From an uncultured Lachnospiraceae bacterium (lineage in GTDB: Bacteria > Bacillota > Clostridia > Lachnospirales > Lachnospiraceae), in NCBI GenBank assembly GCA_902782715.1, contig CACZOG010000245.1, forward strand, positions 1 to 30,048: DNA of 30,048 nucleotides. Direction: 5' to 3'. Position 1 is the first letter of the stretch. Each line of letters begins with the position of its first letter. A model generated the notes under the pieces. It did no database searches, was not told the origin of the DNA, and saw only the letters and a program-made list of their open reading frames with translations. The translations under genes were made by a program, and so were the position numbers. Positions 15,659-23,384 of the stretch are shown in pieces.

Positions 15659-16960
15659 TTAAAATACTCTGATGCAGTTCCTTCCTTCGGATTTCGCCTT
15701 GTAAAGTGCTTTATCCATTCTTTCAAACGCGGTATTGAAACTGTCTTCGGTCGTAATCTCCGTAATACCTGCCGAACATGTAACCGTTCCGGCAACCTTG
15801 AATTCTTCTTCGGAGATAACCTTTCTTACTCCTTCAGCTGCTTCCTTTGCTTTATCAGCATCTGCATCATAATATACTACAACAAATTCTTCACCGCCCC
15901 ATCTTCCGATAACGGCATTGATGTTCTTGAAATAATCCTTAAGCATATATGCGAAATGCTTAAGTGTCATATCACCGACAGCATGTCCGAATTTGTCGTT
16001 AACATTTTTAAAGAAGTCGATATCAAACATCATAACGGAAACTTTTCTGCTGCCCTTATGTACGATCTCGACCGCATTGTAAAGTTCGGTTTCGATACGT
16101 CCGTGGTTGAATACGTCGGTAAGTGCATCCTTAGATGCGAGTTCTTCGTATTTCTTAAGCGTGGACATAAGCTGAACCGAATTCTCATGAATATCCTGAA
16201 CCATGAAGACATATCTGAAGTCCTCATCTTTATTAGTGGTCTCGGATCTTGAGAAGATAAGTTTAACCCATATATATTTTCCTTCAAGGTTCTGCATTAA
16301 GCAGTCAAACGAAGCTGTTCTTCCGGGAAGAAGATTCTTCTTTAAATACTCGGGATCGGTTCTTTCCATGAAAAGCGCCTGATCGTCGGGCCAGATCATG
16401 TTAACGATCATGAATCTCCACTCTGAGTATTTAACGGATGAGTGAACCGTTTCATCAGATATTTCGGTAATGCTCAGACTGCTTGTCGTATCTTTGACAA
16501 GATCGATATACATTGAGAAAAGATATGTATTCTGAATGGTCGTTACTTTCTCGCTCGTGAAGAAATCCTTCATGTATTCACTGTTATCAAGCTCATCAAG
16601 AACGATCATATAATTGATATCGTTGATGGGATAAATGGTCATCTGAATAGCATGAGGTGTTCCGTCATCTTCAACGATCTTCAGTCTTCTGCTGTATTTG
16701 CCGGAAAACTTTCCGAACGTGGGAATGAAAACCTGATAATCCTCGGTGATCTTATCCATGGTTTCATTAAAATGGAACCATAATTTTTCAATCAGGTTCG
16801 TATAACTTCCCGAATCTTCTATGAAGCTTTCAAACATTCCTTTTCTGAAGATCGATTTGAAAGTATCGGCCTTGGAATCAACAATCAATACGGCATCAAC
16901 ATTATTCTTGATAAATTCCGCAACGTTTTCCATTGTAAATTTTTCCATATTAACATCCAT
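15659..16960 (-). CDS. Soluble diguanylate cyclase with PAS-like N-terminal sensor region (GGEEF)
   Basis: 433 residues, no membrane segment. The first ~265 residues hold two probable PAS-like regions (VDAVLIVDSKADTFKSIF near the start and, around 160-265, ISDETVHSSVKYSEW to YVFMVQDIHENSVQLM, which reads like a PAS/PAC end). The GGDEF domain (about 275-433) has DIDFFKNVNDKFGHAVGD for metal and GTP binding and the active-site loop RWGGEEF (GGEEF at 355-359), so it should make c-di-GMP from two GTP. The inhibitory RxxD site is absent (NINA at that place), so product feedback by that route is not expected. GGAGG lies eight bases ahead of the ATG. It has a well-formed extended -10 promoter at 16984-17011 and shares a transcript with the DAK-like gene downstream. 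Confidence 0.93.
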   Translation of the reverse strand: MDVNMEKFTMENVAEFIKNNVDAVLIVDSKADTFKSIFRKGMFESFIEDSGSYTNLIEKLWFHFNETMDKITEDYQVFIPTFGKFSGKYSRRLKIVEDDGTPHAIQMTIYPINDINYMIVLDELDNSEYMKDFFTSEKVTTIQNTYLFSMYIDLVKDTTSSLSITEISDETVHSSVKYSEWRFMIVNMIWPDDQALFMERTDPEYLKKNLLPGRTASFDCLMQNLEGKYIWVKLIFSRSETTNKDEDFRYVFMVQDIHENSVQLMSTLKKYEELASKDALTDVFNHGRIETELYNAVEIVHKGSRKVSVMMFDIDFFKNVNDKFGHAVGDMTLKHFAYMLKDYFKNINAVIGRWGGEEFVVVYYDADADKAKEAAEGVRKVISEEEFKVAGTVTCSAGITEITTEDSFNTAFERMDKALYKAKSEGRNCIRVF

Positions 16961-16983
16961 GTTATTCCCCTCCGTAGAATAAT

Positions 16984-17011
16984 ATTATACCACATATTAT
17001 TTTTTCGGCAA
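16984..17011 (-). promoter_or_regulatory. Promoter of the diguanylate cyclase and DAK-like unit
   Basis: On the minus strand TTGCCG (17006-17011) and TATAAT (16984-16989) are 16 bases apart, with TGG directly before the -10 (extended -10). The leader is about 15-20 bases. Confidence 0.65.
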
Positions 17012-17038
17012 AAAATGGCATAATCATAACATCTTTCT

Positions 17039-17590
17039 TTAAAAAAGACTCAATAATTTGCAGTTTTCTATTCCGTCACTCCAGAAATCTTCAAGATTTT
17101 TCTTCTTCACCTGACAGATGATAGCCGAATTCATGGCGCCGTGTCCGACGATCAGGACATCTTTCCCCTCTTTTAATTCAGGATAAACCTTTTCTTCAAG
17201 AAATTCTCCGGTTCTTTTAAATAGTTCTTCCATGCTTTCTCCGTCTTTTACGGGTGCAACATATTCGGCCGGATGTTCAAAAAAGAGATTTAAAGGATAC
17301 TCGGCATTCTCAAAATAATCCTTCGATCCTTCGTAAACTCCGAATCCCATTTCCTCAAGTCTGTCATCTGTGACCGCAGGAACATTCCTTCCCTTAAGCA
17401 GTATTTCCGCAGTTTCCTTTGCTCGTATCAAAGGTGAGCAGAAGCATATGTCAAAATGAACATCCGCATATTCTTTGGCTGCTCTGCGGGCCATTTCGCG
17501 CCCTTCTTCGTTTAACGGTATATCTGTTTTGCCCTGCAGTCTGTTTTCGTCATTCCAGTCGGTTCTGCCGTGACGCATTATATAAAGCAT
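17039..17590 (-). CDS. Histidine phosphatase family protein (phosphoglycerate-mutase-like)
   Basis: 183 residues. The family phosphorylates an active-site His while removing phosphate from small molecules or proteins. The catalytic motif is at the very start (MLYIMRHGRTDWN, with the His in RHG), followed by LQGKTDIPLNEEG, SPLIRAKETAEIL with the second Arg, an acid-base Glu in LEEMGFGVYEG, and the second His in IVGHGAMNSAII. Length is typical for a broad-specificity phosphatase rather than the ~250 residues of glycolytic phosphoglycerate mutase. AAAGGAAA precedes the ATG. It sits between the terminator at 17625-17653 and the cyclase promoter, so it appears to be transcribed alone or by read-through. 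Substrate unknown; alpha-ribazole phosphatase CobC is one possible relative but no cobalamin genes are near. Confidence 0.9.
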   Translation of the reverse strand: MLYIMRHGRTDWNDENRLQGKTDIPLNEEGREMARRAAKEYADVHFDICFCSPLIRAKETAEILLKGRNVPAVTDDRLEEMGFGVYEGSKDYFENAEYPLNLFFEHPAEYVAPVKDGESMEELFKRTGEFLEEKVYPELKEGKDVLIVGHGAMNSAIICQVKKKNLEDFWSDGIENCKLLSLF

Positions 17591-17624
17591 TGTCTTTGTT
17601 TCCTTTGTTTTTGCTTATTAAACA

Positions 17625-17653
17625 AACATCCGCCGTGAAATCCGGCGGATGTT
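17625..17653 (-). terminator. Terminator of the GAF-GGDEF gene
   Basis: Perfect 11-bp arms AACATCCGCCG and CGGCGGATGTT around a seven-base loop, followed on the minus strand by TGTTTAA. The plus strand has no following T-run of similar quality until four bases later, so the minus orientation is preferred. Confidence 0.8.
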
Positions 17654-17673
17654 AAAAATTTTATTATTTAAAT

Positions 17674-19065
17674 TTATCTGTATTTTTTGTCCGGGTTTTT
17701 AATGTAATAATCATTTTTGTTCTTGTACATTTTTTCATCAGCGAGACGCATCGCCATGCGGATATCATCTCCGGGATTTACCATATGCATTCCAATTGAA
17801 AGGCTCACATCATCAGCGGTCTGCGATCTTTCGATCAGTGCGTTGGTTTTCTCTTCAACTTCAGCTTCACTCATTCCCGAAGTCAGGATCATGAATTCAT
17901 CACCGCCCGCACGATAAATATTGCAGTTAGGGAATGTCGCACGAAGAAGATTGGTTGCATTTTTCAAAAGCTCGTCTCCGGCGTCATGACCTTTCTCGTC
18001 GTTTATTCTCTTAAGCCAGTTTACATCGGCAAAAACTACCGCATAAGAATACGAAACGTCACCGTTTCCGGAAGCGATCGCATCAACATCATTGTTCATG
18101 GTGTTTCTGTTCATAACACCTGTCAGAATATCCATGGAACTGATCTTTTCGAGTTTCTGAACCAGTTTGTAATTTGATATCTCAGATGCGATAAAGAAAG
18201 TCGTAAGTTCAAGTGTTTCTTTTATTTTAACGGTATTCTCGGCATCATAATTCAGTGCCCAGATATAACCTAACGTTTCGCCGTTATAGTTAAGAGGGAA
18301 CAGCACAACATTTTCGACACCCGCATCAGTTAACGATCTGTGCCAGGAAGGATTAACTCCTTTAAGCCAGTCCATGTCCTGTTTGTCCTTGATGATAACG
18401 CATGTACTGTCACCGATGGTTTCAAGCCACGTTTCAGTAACTTTATAAAAATCGTCGTTAATAAAATAATTCACCGGAAGTCTGTCGGAGCCGGGTTTGA
18501 TCGCTTCGGCAAAAGAAGAACATTTTCTCTCTGCGGCATCGGTAAGTAAAATACAGCAGTGATCGGAATTACAGATGTTTCTGATATCTCCGACAACTTC
18601 GTTGAATTTGCTCTCTATGGTTCCTGAACCTCTAAGCTTTATACAGGTCTGGATAACTGCCGAAGATGTATCGGCCGAAAGGCTTGCCTGCTGTTCGGAA
18701 TCGGCAGCCACGGTTACATCATACGAATACATGCAGTATCCGATTTTTTCGTTATCCGATTCAAGCGGCAGTAAGAACATGTTAAGCCAGAGTCCCATCC
18801 GAGGAAGAGGAACGTATGTGTGAAGCGGCTGTCCTAAAAAAGCACTTCTGAAACAGAAGTCTTCAAAGTTCTTATCCTTGGGGAAATATTCTTCATAAGG
18901 CGAATCGGGAACAAAGGGATGATGAAGCGTATTGAGCATATCATCATAGTGAGCCTTATTGCCCTCTACAATGCGGATATTTCCGTATTGTGAATCCGTT
19001 ATCTTTTCAACGGACATGATACATGTTTTATTCTTCTGAGCTGCAAGTATCTCTTTAAAATTCAT
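17674..19065 (-). CDS. Diguanylate cyclase with GAF-like sensor domain (GGDEF)
   Basis: 463 residues, soluble. An N-terminal region of about 130 residues (IRIVEGNKAHYDDMLNTL and so on) has no family I recognise. A GAF-like domain spans about 135-300 (KFNEVVGDIRNICNSDHCCILLTD to VVLFPLNYNGETLGYIWALNY). The GGDEF domain (about 310-455) has DVNWLKRINDEKGHDAGDELL and the intact signature GGDEF at 387-391, so it should make c-di-GMP. No RxxD inhibitory site precedes it (FPNC). The ATG at 19065 is chosen over an in-frame GTG at 19083 because AAGGGG lies eight bases ahead. It follows the RelA/SpoT-like gene after 89 bases but has its own promoter at 19098-19127, and ends in a strong terminator. Confidence 0.92.
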   Translation of the reverse strand: MNFKEILAAQKNKTCIMSVEKITDSQYGNIRIVEGNKAHYDDMLNTLHHPFVPDSPYEEYFPKDKNFEDFCFRSAFLGQPLHTYVPLPRMGLWLNMFLLPLESDNEKIGYCMYSYDVTVAADSEQQASLSADTSSAVIQTCIKLRGSGTIESKFNEVVGDIRNICNSDHCCILLTDAAERKCSSFAEAIKPGSDRLPVNYFINDDFYKVTETWLETIGDSTCVIIKDKQDMDWLKGVNPSWHRSLTDAGVENVVLFPLNYNGETLGYIWALNYDAENTVKIKETLELTTFFIASEISNYKLVQKLEKISSMDILTGVMNRNTMNNDVDAIASGNGDVSYSYAVVFADVNWLKRINDEKGHDAGDELLKNATNLLRATFPNCNIYRAGGDEFMILTSGMSEAEVEEKTNALIERSQTADDVSLSIGMHMVNPGDDIRMAMRLADEKMYKNKNDYYIKNPDKKYR

Positions 19066-19097
19066 TAATATTCCCCTTGGCACTTTTCTCTTTTTTG

Positions 19098-19127
19098 ATT
19101 ATAAATCAACGTATAATATATCGTCAA
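19098..19127 (-). promoter_or_regulatory. Promoter of the GAF-GGDEF gene
   Basis: On the minus strand TTGACG (19122-19127) and a perfect TATAAT (19098-19103) are 18 bases apart, in the gap after the RelA/SpoT-like stop. This allows the cyclase to be expressed apart from the two genes upstream. Confidence 0.65.
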
Positions 19128-19154
19128 ACCAAAAGGGATATTTTATATTCACGC

Positions 19155-20144
19155 TTAAAATATTAAATCATTCTGGAATCTCGACAGATGTTCAAAAGGC
19201 AGGATCTGTCGTCCCCTGAACAATCCGCATCCGTCATTTATAAGCTGGTTATTGTACGCTTTGAACATATTAACGTTTATTATCGACAGATCCAGTTCCT
19301 GAAGCATGATCAGTCTGTCATACGCCTCATCAAAATATCTGCATTCTCCTTTTTGAATTATATCTCTTCGGGTTCTGTTAACTTCCTGGCTTTTCTCGTA
19401 ACCGAAATGGTTCGCATCTCCTATCTCGGCGTAATCATCCATATCCTTCGTTCTTAACTGAAGTTCCGTATAGCACCTTGTAAGATTATCGTAAAAAGTG
19501 ATGTGAAGCGAACGGTAACCCGAAAGCCTCGGAGTCTGAACATAGTCCCTGTAATAAGGTCTGTTATTATCGTTTAATCCCCCGTGATATTCATCGCCCG
19601 TTTCCTCGGAGAGTCTCGGTGAGAAGCCTTTTTCTTCCAGAAAATCCGGCATTATATTGGCAATTTCGTACAGATATTTAAGTTCCTGTTCCTCCTGACT
19701 TTCATCAGGCGAAACATGGCATTGCGGAAGGGAAATAACTATACGGTATGCTATAAGATCCCTGAAACAGTTAAGACTGTTTTTTATCTCTCCTTCGCTC
19801 GGGTACCTGCCGTTAGCTTTATAGTAGTCATAGATGTACTCTAAAATATATCCGTTGAATTTTTCTTCGGAACGGATAAGCGATTTTATCCTGCCCTTAA
19901 AAGTAAATGCCAGAAAAGGATATTTCTGTGTCATAAACAGATAAAAATCTTTAATCCTCTGCGACTGAGAAGAAAGGAAATCCGTATGCTCAAGAAGTTC
20001 GATTATCTGCATGAGAAAATTACTGTGAGCAAGATCTATGGGGTTATGATTTTTAATAGCCTCTTCCTTAAGATCCGCTGAATATTTGATCAATATTTTA
20101 AGCACTGTATCACCCGAATACAGATAGTCATTTAAAGTGATCAT
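19155..20144 (-). CDS. RelA/SpoT-type alarmone synthetase domain protein (atypical small synthetase)
   Basis: 329 residues. The C-terminal two thirds fit the RelA/SpoT nucleotidyltransferase fold that moves pyrophosphate from ATP to GTP or GDP: GRIKS (84-88, the ATP-side GRxKS), FRDLIAYRIVI with metal Asp129, the GYRSLH motif (209-214), ELQLRT (227-232) with the second metal Glu, and YAEIGDANHFGYEK with His246. No HD hydrolase, TGS or ACT domain is present, so it is not a full-length Rel. The N-terminal ~75 residues and the long insert between 140 and 200 are unlike RelP/RelQ. GGAGAC precedes the ATG. It starts 53 bases after the KaiC-like/ATP-grasp gene and is probably cotranscribed with it. 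Product could be (p)ppGpp or (p)ppApp; a toxin-type synthetase is conceivable but no small antitoxin gene is adjacent. Confidence 0.82.
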   Translation of the reverse strand: MITLNDYLYSGDTVLKILIKYSADLKEEAIKNHNPIDLAHSNFLMQIIELLEHTDFLSSQSQRIKDFYLFMTQKYPFLAFTFKGRIKSLIRSEEKFNGYILEYIYDYYKANGRYPSEGEIKNSLNCFRDLIAYRIVISLPQCHVSPDESQEEQELKYLYEIANIMPDFLEEKGFSPRLSEETGDEYHGGLNDNNRPYYRDYVQTPRLSGYRSLHITFYDNLTRCYTELQLRTKDMDDYAEIGDANHFGYEKSQEVNRTRRDIIQKGECRYFDEAYDRLIMLQELDLSIINVNMFKAYNNQLINDGCGLFRGRQILPFEHLSRFQNDLIF

Positions 20145-20197
20145 TTTTAGTCTCCAAAAATATATATTTGCGACAAATGCCGCAGAAAAAATACAGT

Positions 20198-22768
20198 TTA
20201 ACAGGTTATCATAAGATGTTCGTTGGCAATGTCATTAAACACCTCACATTTCGTATCGCTTAAGTCATAGACATGAACGATATCCGCAAGCATTTCATTC
20301 TCGGTAAATTTAGAAACCATATCCGCAAATGCTTCCAGTTTCTCAGGATGAAAATGAATTGTTTTTTCATTGTGGAAAACTGCCGTATAAAGAATCCTTG
20401 CTTCAACAAGATCCTGGAAAATATGGCTTCCGTAAGACAGCTCGGGGTTATAGCCTGCCTTGGATTCTTCCGTTTCACATATTATCTCATAAGCGCTTAT
20501 ATCCGAAAAAGCAGTAGGCACTCCGAGTTCGGGAGAAGTGGTTCCGACACGTCCCGGAACAATTAACATCATATGCTTATTCTCATCACGATAATGCCAG
20601 TTGATCTTTCCTATCAGTTTTGCCACAAGGTCTTTCTCTTTGTAGGGCATATTGTAATATTTTACGGGGTCAACATATACGATGTGATCAAGACTTGTCG
20701 TCTTGCACATTCCCATTGACGAACCCTTACTCTCAAGCAGTATTCTCTCTTCCTTAACATCAGGCGGAATGACCGTTCCCGAAGCACCTTTCTGTACCTG
20801 CAGCGGTCTGCACTGAAGAAGGTCAACCGAATACTCTCCGTTCTCAGAAATGTTGATGGTAAACTCCGTATCAACGGGATATTCATACTCTTCTTCGATG
20901 CAGTGAAGCATTCTCTTCATCTGCTCCATGAGTGTTTTATTTTCAACAAGACCTTTACATGATATGAACTGAACCTTTCGATTCTGTCCCATCTCACGAA
21001 GTCTCGATTCGGCCTCGTAATCATGTTCTAAAAGTATCTTATCCAGATACATGGGAATATCGGGTTTCAAGTCATCAAGAGACATACGTTTTAAAGTCTT
21101 CTCGGACATATTGATAACTTCGGCCTTGCCCTGCGAAAACTTGTGTTTGTCAGCCGATGACGAATAGGATGTCCGCTCCGGCATATCAAGGTTCACGATC
21201 CTCGGATATGAGCCTTCCGTTCTGTCTACCGCGGATGTTCCGAGTCCCATGACAAGACGGAGCATTCCGGCATTCGGATCCGAATCTTTCATAACCCTGT
21301 AAGGACTGAAGGAATATCCGACTCCAGCAGCGCACGGCATATAATTTGCTCCGTAATAAGAGCCCGATACACGCTGTATTAAAAGAGCCATCTGCTCGTC
21401 TCTTTTATCAAGGCCTCTTCTTTTACGGTAATCAAGTGCGGACAGGCTCATCGAGCTTGCATATACGACTTTTATCGCATGTTCGAACTCTTCAATCCTC
21501 TCCTCGATGCTTCCTCTGTTGGCGCAGAAAACGGACTCATATTTTCCGGCGAATGCATTGCCGAAACCATCCTCCAAAATACTGCTTGAACGAATGATGT
21601 AAGGATCCTGTCCGTAGTACTCAATGATCCTTATAAACTGACTTCGCATCGAATCGGAGAATACTCCTCCCATGATCTTCTCGGCAAACTCGTCAGCAAG
21701 CGTAAAATAGCCTTCCTCTGTTCTCTGTTTTATCCTCGTATCCCAGAGATTGTTGTCGACGATATATGTGTAGTAAACGTCAGAACCCACATAGAAAGAA
21801 TCATGAGGCTCAAGGACTTCACTTATATCCTCTTCCTTGTTTCTTATTATCGCTCTTGCCAGAAGCATTCCGCAGGCTTTACCGCCGATCATTCCCGTTC
21901 CAACCATGTGGTCTCTGACCGCGAAATAATCTTCGGGAGTAAAATGTTCCTTGACCATTTTTCGCATCTTTTCATCACGGGTCATCATGATGTTGCACAT
22001 TCTCGAGCAGTCTTCGGAAATATCCATTCCGTTATCTTTTAAGATCTTAACACTGTTAAAAAATCTGTCCCAGGAATCCGAATACTGTTCTTCGGCAGAA
22101 CGCTGTGCATTGCCGAGAGTCTGATAAAAACGGCTTGAGATAACACCGTCAAGGATCGGTCTGAAATGACCGTTTTCGGGATTATACGTATGGGGTAAAA
22201 ACATTGTATCCGAGTTTCTCTCCCACACCTTCTCGGGACGAACGTAAATGTTCTTTTTATCCGAGTAAACATCAAAGAAAAGCTGTGTCGTATTAAGTAT
22301 CTTGTTGATCGCCTGAACGGAATGTTTGCCTCTGATTATCGGGAAAAATGCAACCGTATCAAGTATAAAGAGAAACGGACACGTAACCCTGAAAAAGTTA
22401 CCCATCATTAGATCCGTGGCCCAGGCCGTCTGAAGTTCTGAAAGACAGTCAAACACATAGAAAGCATCCCTGCCTTCTTTCTCGATAACATTATGAATGT
22501 CTACCGTAAAATTCTCGAATCTGTGCGAAAGGGGAACATGCACGGTCTTAACTTCTTCGCATGGTTCAATAAGCCTTTCATGACTTGCAAATCTGAAATA
22601 TATGATATTTCTTTTATCCTCTATTGCCTGTCTTACATACGGTTCCATGAAAAGGCGGAACTCGCTTAAATCCGATACACGCCATACGACATTGTCTCCG
22701 AGTCTTATGTGATCGAGTGCCTCATCCATTTCAGGTATTCCGCTTTTAACTTTGTCAAATGCTGCCAT
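20198..22768 (-). CDS. PEP/pyruvate-binding (PPDK N-terminal, ATP-grasp) domain protein with KaiC-like N-terminal domain
   Basis: 856 residues, function unknown. Residues 1 to ~240 look like a RecA/KaiC fold (GIPEMDEALDHIRLGDNVVWRV, then IIYFRFASHERLIEP and AFYVFDCLSELQTAWATDLM), but the P-loop is missing, so this part should not hydrolyse ATP. Residues ~290-680 resemble the ATP-binding domain of PEP synthase/pyruvate phosphate dikinase: GTGMIGGKACGML, PYIIRSSSILEDGFGNAFAGKYESVF, MALLIQRVSG and the closing LLQCRPLQV. The swivel domain with its phospho-His (normally TSH.A in a GG-R-TSHAA motif) and the PEP barrel are absent; instead there is a conserved-looking C-terminal block with LIVPGRVGTTSPELGVPTAF and ELSYGSHIFQDLVEARILY. 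The start at 22768 is chosen for GGGGG seven bases ahead; an in-frame ATG at 22792 has none. It leads a unit with the RelA/SpoT-like gene. Confidence 0.85.
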   Translation of the reverse strand: MAAFDKVKSGIPEMDEALDHIRLGDNVVWRVSDLSEFRLFMEPYVRQAIEDKRNIIYFRFASHERLIEPCEEVKTVHVPLSHRFENFTVDIHNVIEKEGRDAFYVFDCLSELQTAWATDLMMGNFFRVTCPFLFILDTVAFFPIIRGKHSVQAINKILNTTQLFFDVYSDKKNIYVRPEKVWERNSDTMFLPHTYNPENGHFRPILDGVISSRFYQTLGNAQRSAEEQYSDSWDRFFNSVKILKDNGMDISEDCSRMCNIMMTRDEKMRKMVKEHFTPEDYFAVRDHMVGTGMIGGKACGMLLARAIIRNKEEDISEVLEPHDSFYVGSDVYYTYIVDNNLWDTRIKQRTEEGYFTLADEFAEKIMGGVFSDSMRSQFIRIIEYYGQDPYIIRSSSILEDGFGNAFAGKYESVFCANRGSIEERIEEFEHAIKVVYASSMSLSALDYRKRRGLDKRDEQMALLIQRVSGSYYGANYMPCAAGVGYSFSPYRVMKDSDPNAGMLRLVMGLGTSAVDRTEGSYPRIVNLDMPERTSYSSSADKHKFSQGKAEVINMSEKTLKRMSLDDLKPDIPMYLDKILLEHDYEAESRLREMGQNRKVQFISCKGLVENKTLMEQMKRMLHCIEEEYEYPVDTEFTINISENGEYSVDLLQCRPLQVQKGASGTVIPPDVKEERILLESKGSSMGMCKTTSLDHIVYVDPVKYYNMPYKEKDLVAKLIGKINWHYRDENKHMMLIVPGRVGTTSPELGVPTAFSDISAYEIICETEESKAGYNPELSYGSHIFQDLVEARILYTAVFHNEKTIHFHPEKLEAFADMVSKFTENEMLADIVHVYDLSDTKCEVFNDIANEHLMITC

Positions 22769-22794
22769 TTTCTTACCCCCGTTATAATACAAAA

Positions 22795-22828
22795 AGGCGC
22801 TTCATCCTTATAAGATGAAACGCCTTTG
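22795..22828 (-). terminator. Hairpin between the HD-GYP remnant and the KaiC-like/ATP-grasp gene
   Basis: Read on the minus strand, AAAGGCGTTTCATC and GATGAAGCGCCTTT pair with one G-T wobble around a seven-base loop and are followed by T residues. It can be the old terminator of the HD-GYP gene or, because it is only about 27 bases from the next ATG, a leader attenuator of that gene. Confidence 0.7.
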
Positions 22829-22917
22829 TTTCTTAAATATTTACATTCATATCGTAGCACTAAAATGTCCGAAAATCAACATCCGTGCTCTTTATTTTCT
22901 TACAGTCCTTTAGTCTT

Positions 22918-23109
22918 TTATTCGCCGACTTTAATCTTTTCGTCTCTTATAAGATCAAGAAAAACATCTGCGATCTTCGGATCGAACTGTTTTCCCTTAT
23001 TCTTTTCGATCTCTTCGAGAATATCTTCTTTGGTAAGTTTCTTTCTGTATACTCTGTTCGAATTCATGGCATCAAATGAATCCGCAACGCATATCATTCC
23101 GGCATATAC
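22918..23109 (-). pseudogene. C-terminal remnant of an HD-GYP phosphodiesterase
   Basis: The minus strand encodes, up to a TAA at 22918-22920, the last ~63 residues of an HD-GYP domain: GMICVADSFDAMNSNRVYRK, then LTKEDILEEIEKNKGKQFDP and KIADVFLDLIRDEKIKVGE. HD-GYP proteins end in just this way (VADSFDAMTSNRPYR..., then QFDP..V..F). The residues VYAG directly before may also belong. The catalytic HD pair and the GYP motif, which lie upstream in intact proteins, are absent in all three frames, and an in-frame stop occurs about 50 bases further up. The only in-frame ATG (23097) has no ribosome binding site. This is a truncated relic and should be inactive. Confidence 0.75.
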
Positions 23110-23384
23110 ATAATAACATATTTTGTTTTTTCTTTGTCCATTTTTATTATCGGATGATTCATTTTATTTATTCCGCCTTTTTTTAATTTTTTCCCGTCGG
23201 GCACTTTTTTCTCAGGTCCGCCAAACCCTTTGTCCAAGCCTTGTCCAGCAATTTTAGAATATAGACCTGCGACGGAAAATATGATAAAATAAATTCGGTT
23301 TCAGAGAGTATCTCGCTACTTTCCAAACCCTAAATTTTACCTTGCATACGGACTGAAAATTTATAGTAAAAGGGGAAAAAGTCT
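23110..23384. other. 275-base intergenic stretch upstream of the REC-GGDEF-EAL gene
   Basis: AT-rich DNA between the HD-GYP remnant and the TTG start at 23385. It must hold the promoter of the plus-strand gene, but no convincing -35/-10 pair was found; TATGATAAAAT near 23287 is the best -10-like sequence. No c-di-GMP riboswitch core could be recognised. The deletion end that removed the rest of the HD-GYP gene probably lies near 23110. Confidence 0.4.

Noticed and set aside
20198..22768. Annotation as phosphoenolpyruvate synthase
   Set aside because: Only the ATP-binding domain matches; the phospho-His swivel domain and the PEP-binding barrel are missing.
23094..23300. A 68-codon open frame on the minus strand upstream of the HD-GYP relic, Lys/Gly rich
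   Set aside because: It has no good start codon until 22 codons from its end, no ribosome binding site for the long form, overlaps the relic in another frame and matches nothing I recognise. Chance in AT-rich DNA is likelier.
23240..23384. Search for a c-di-GMP riboswitch ahead of the REC-GGDEF-EAL gene
   Set aside because: The conserved core blocks of the known c-di-GMP aptamers could not be found.
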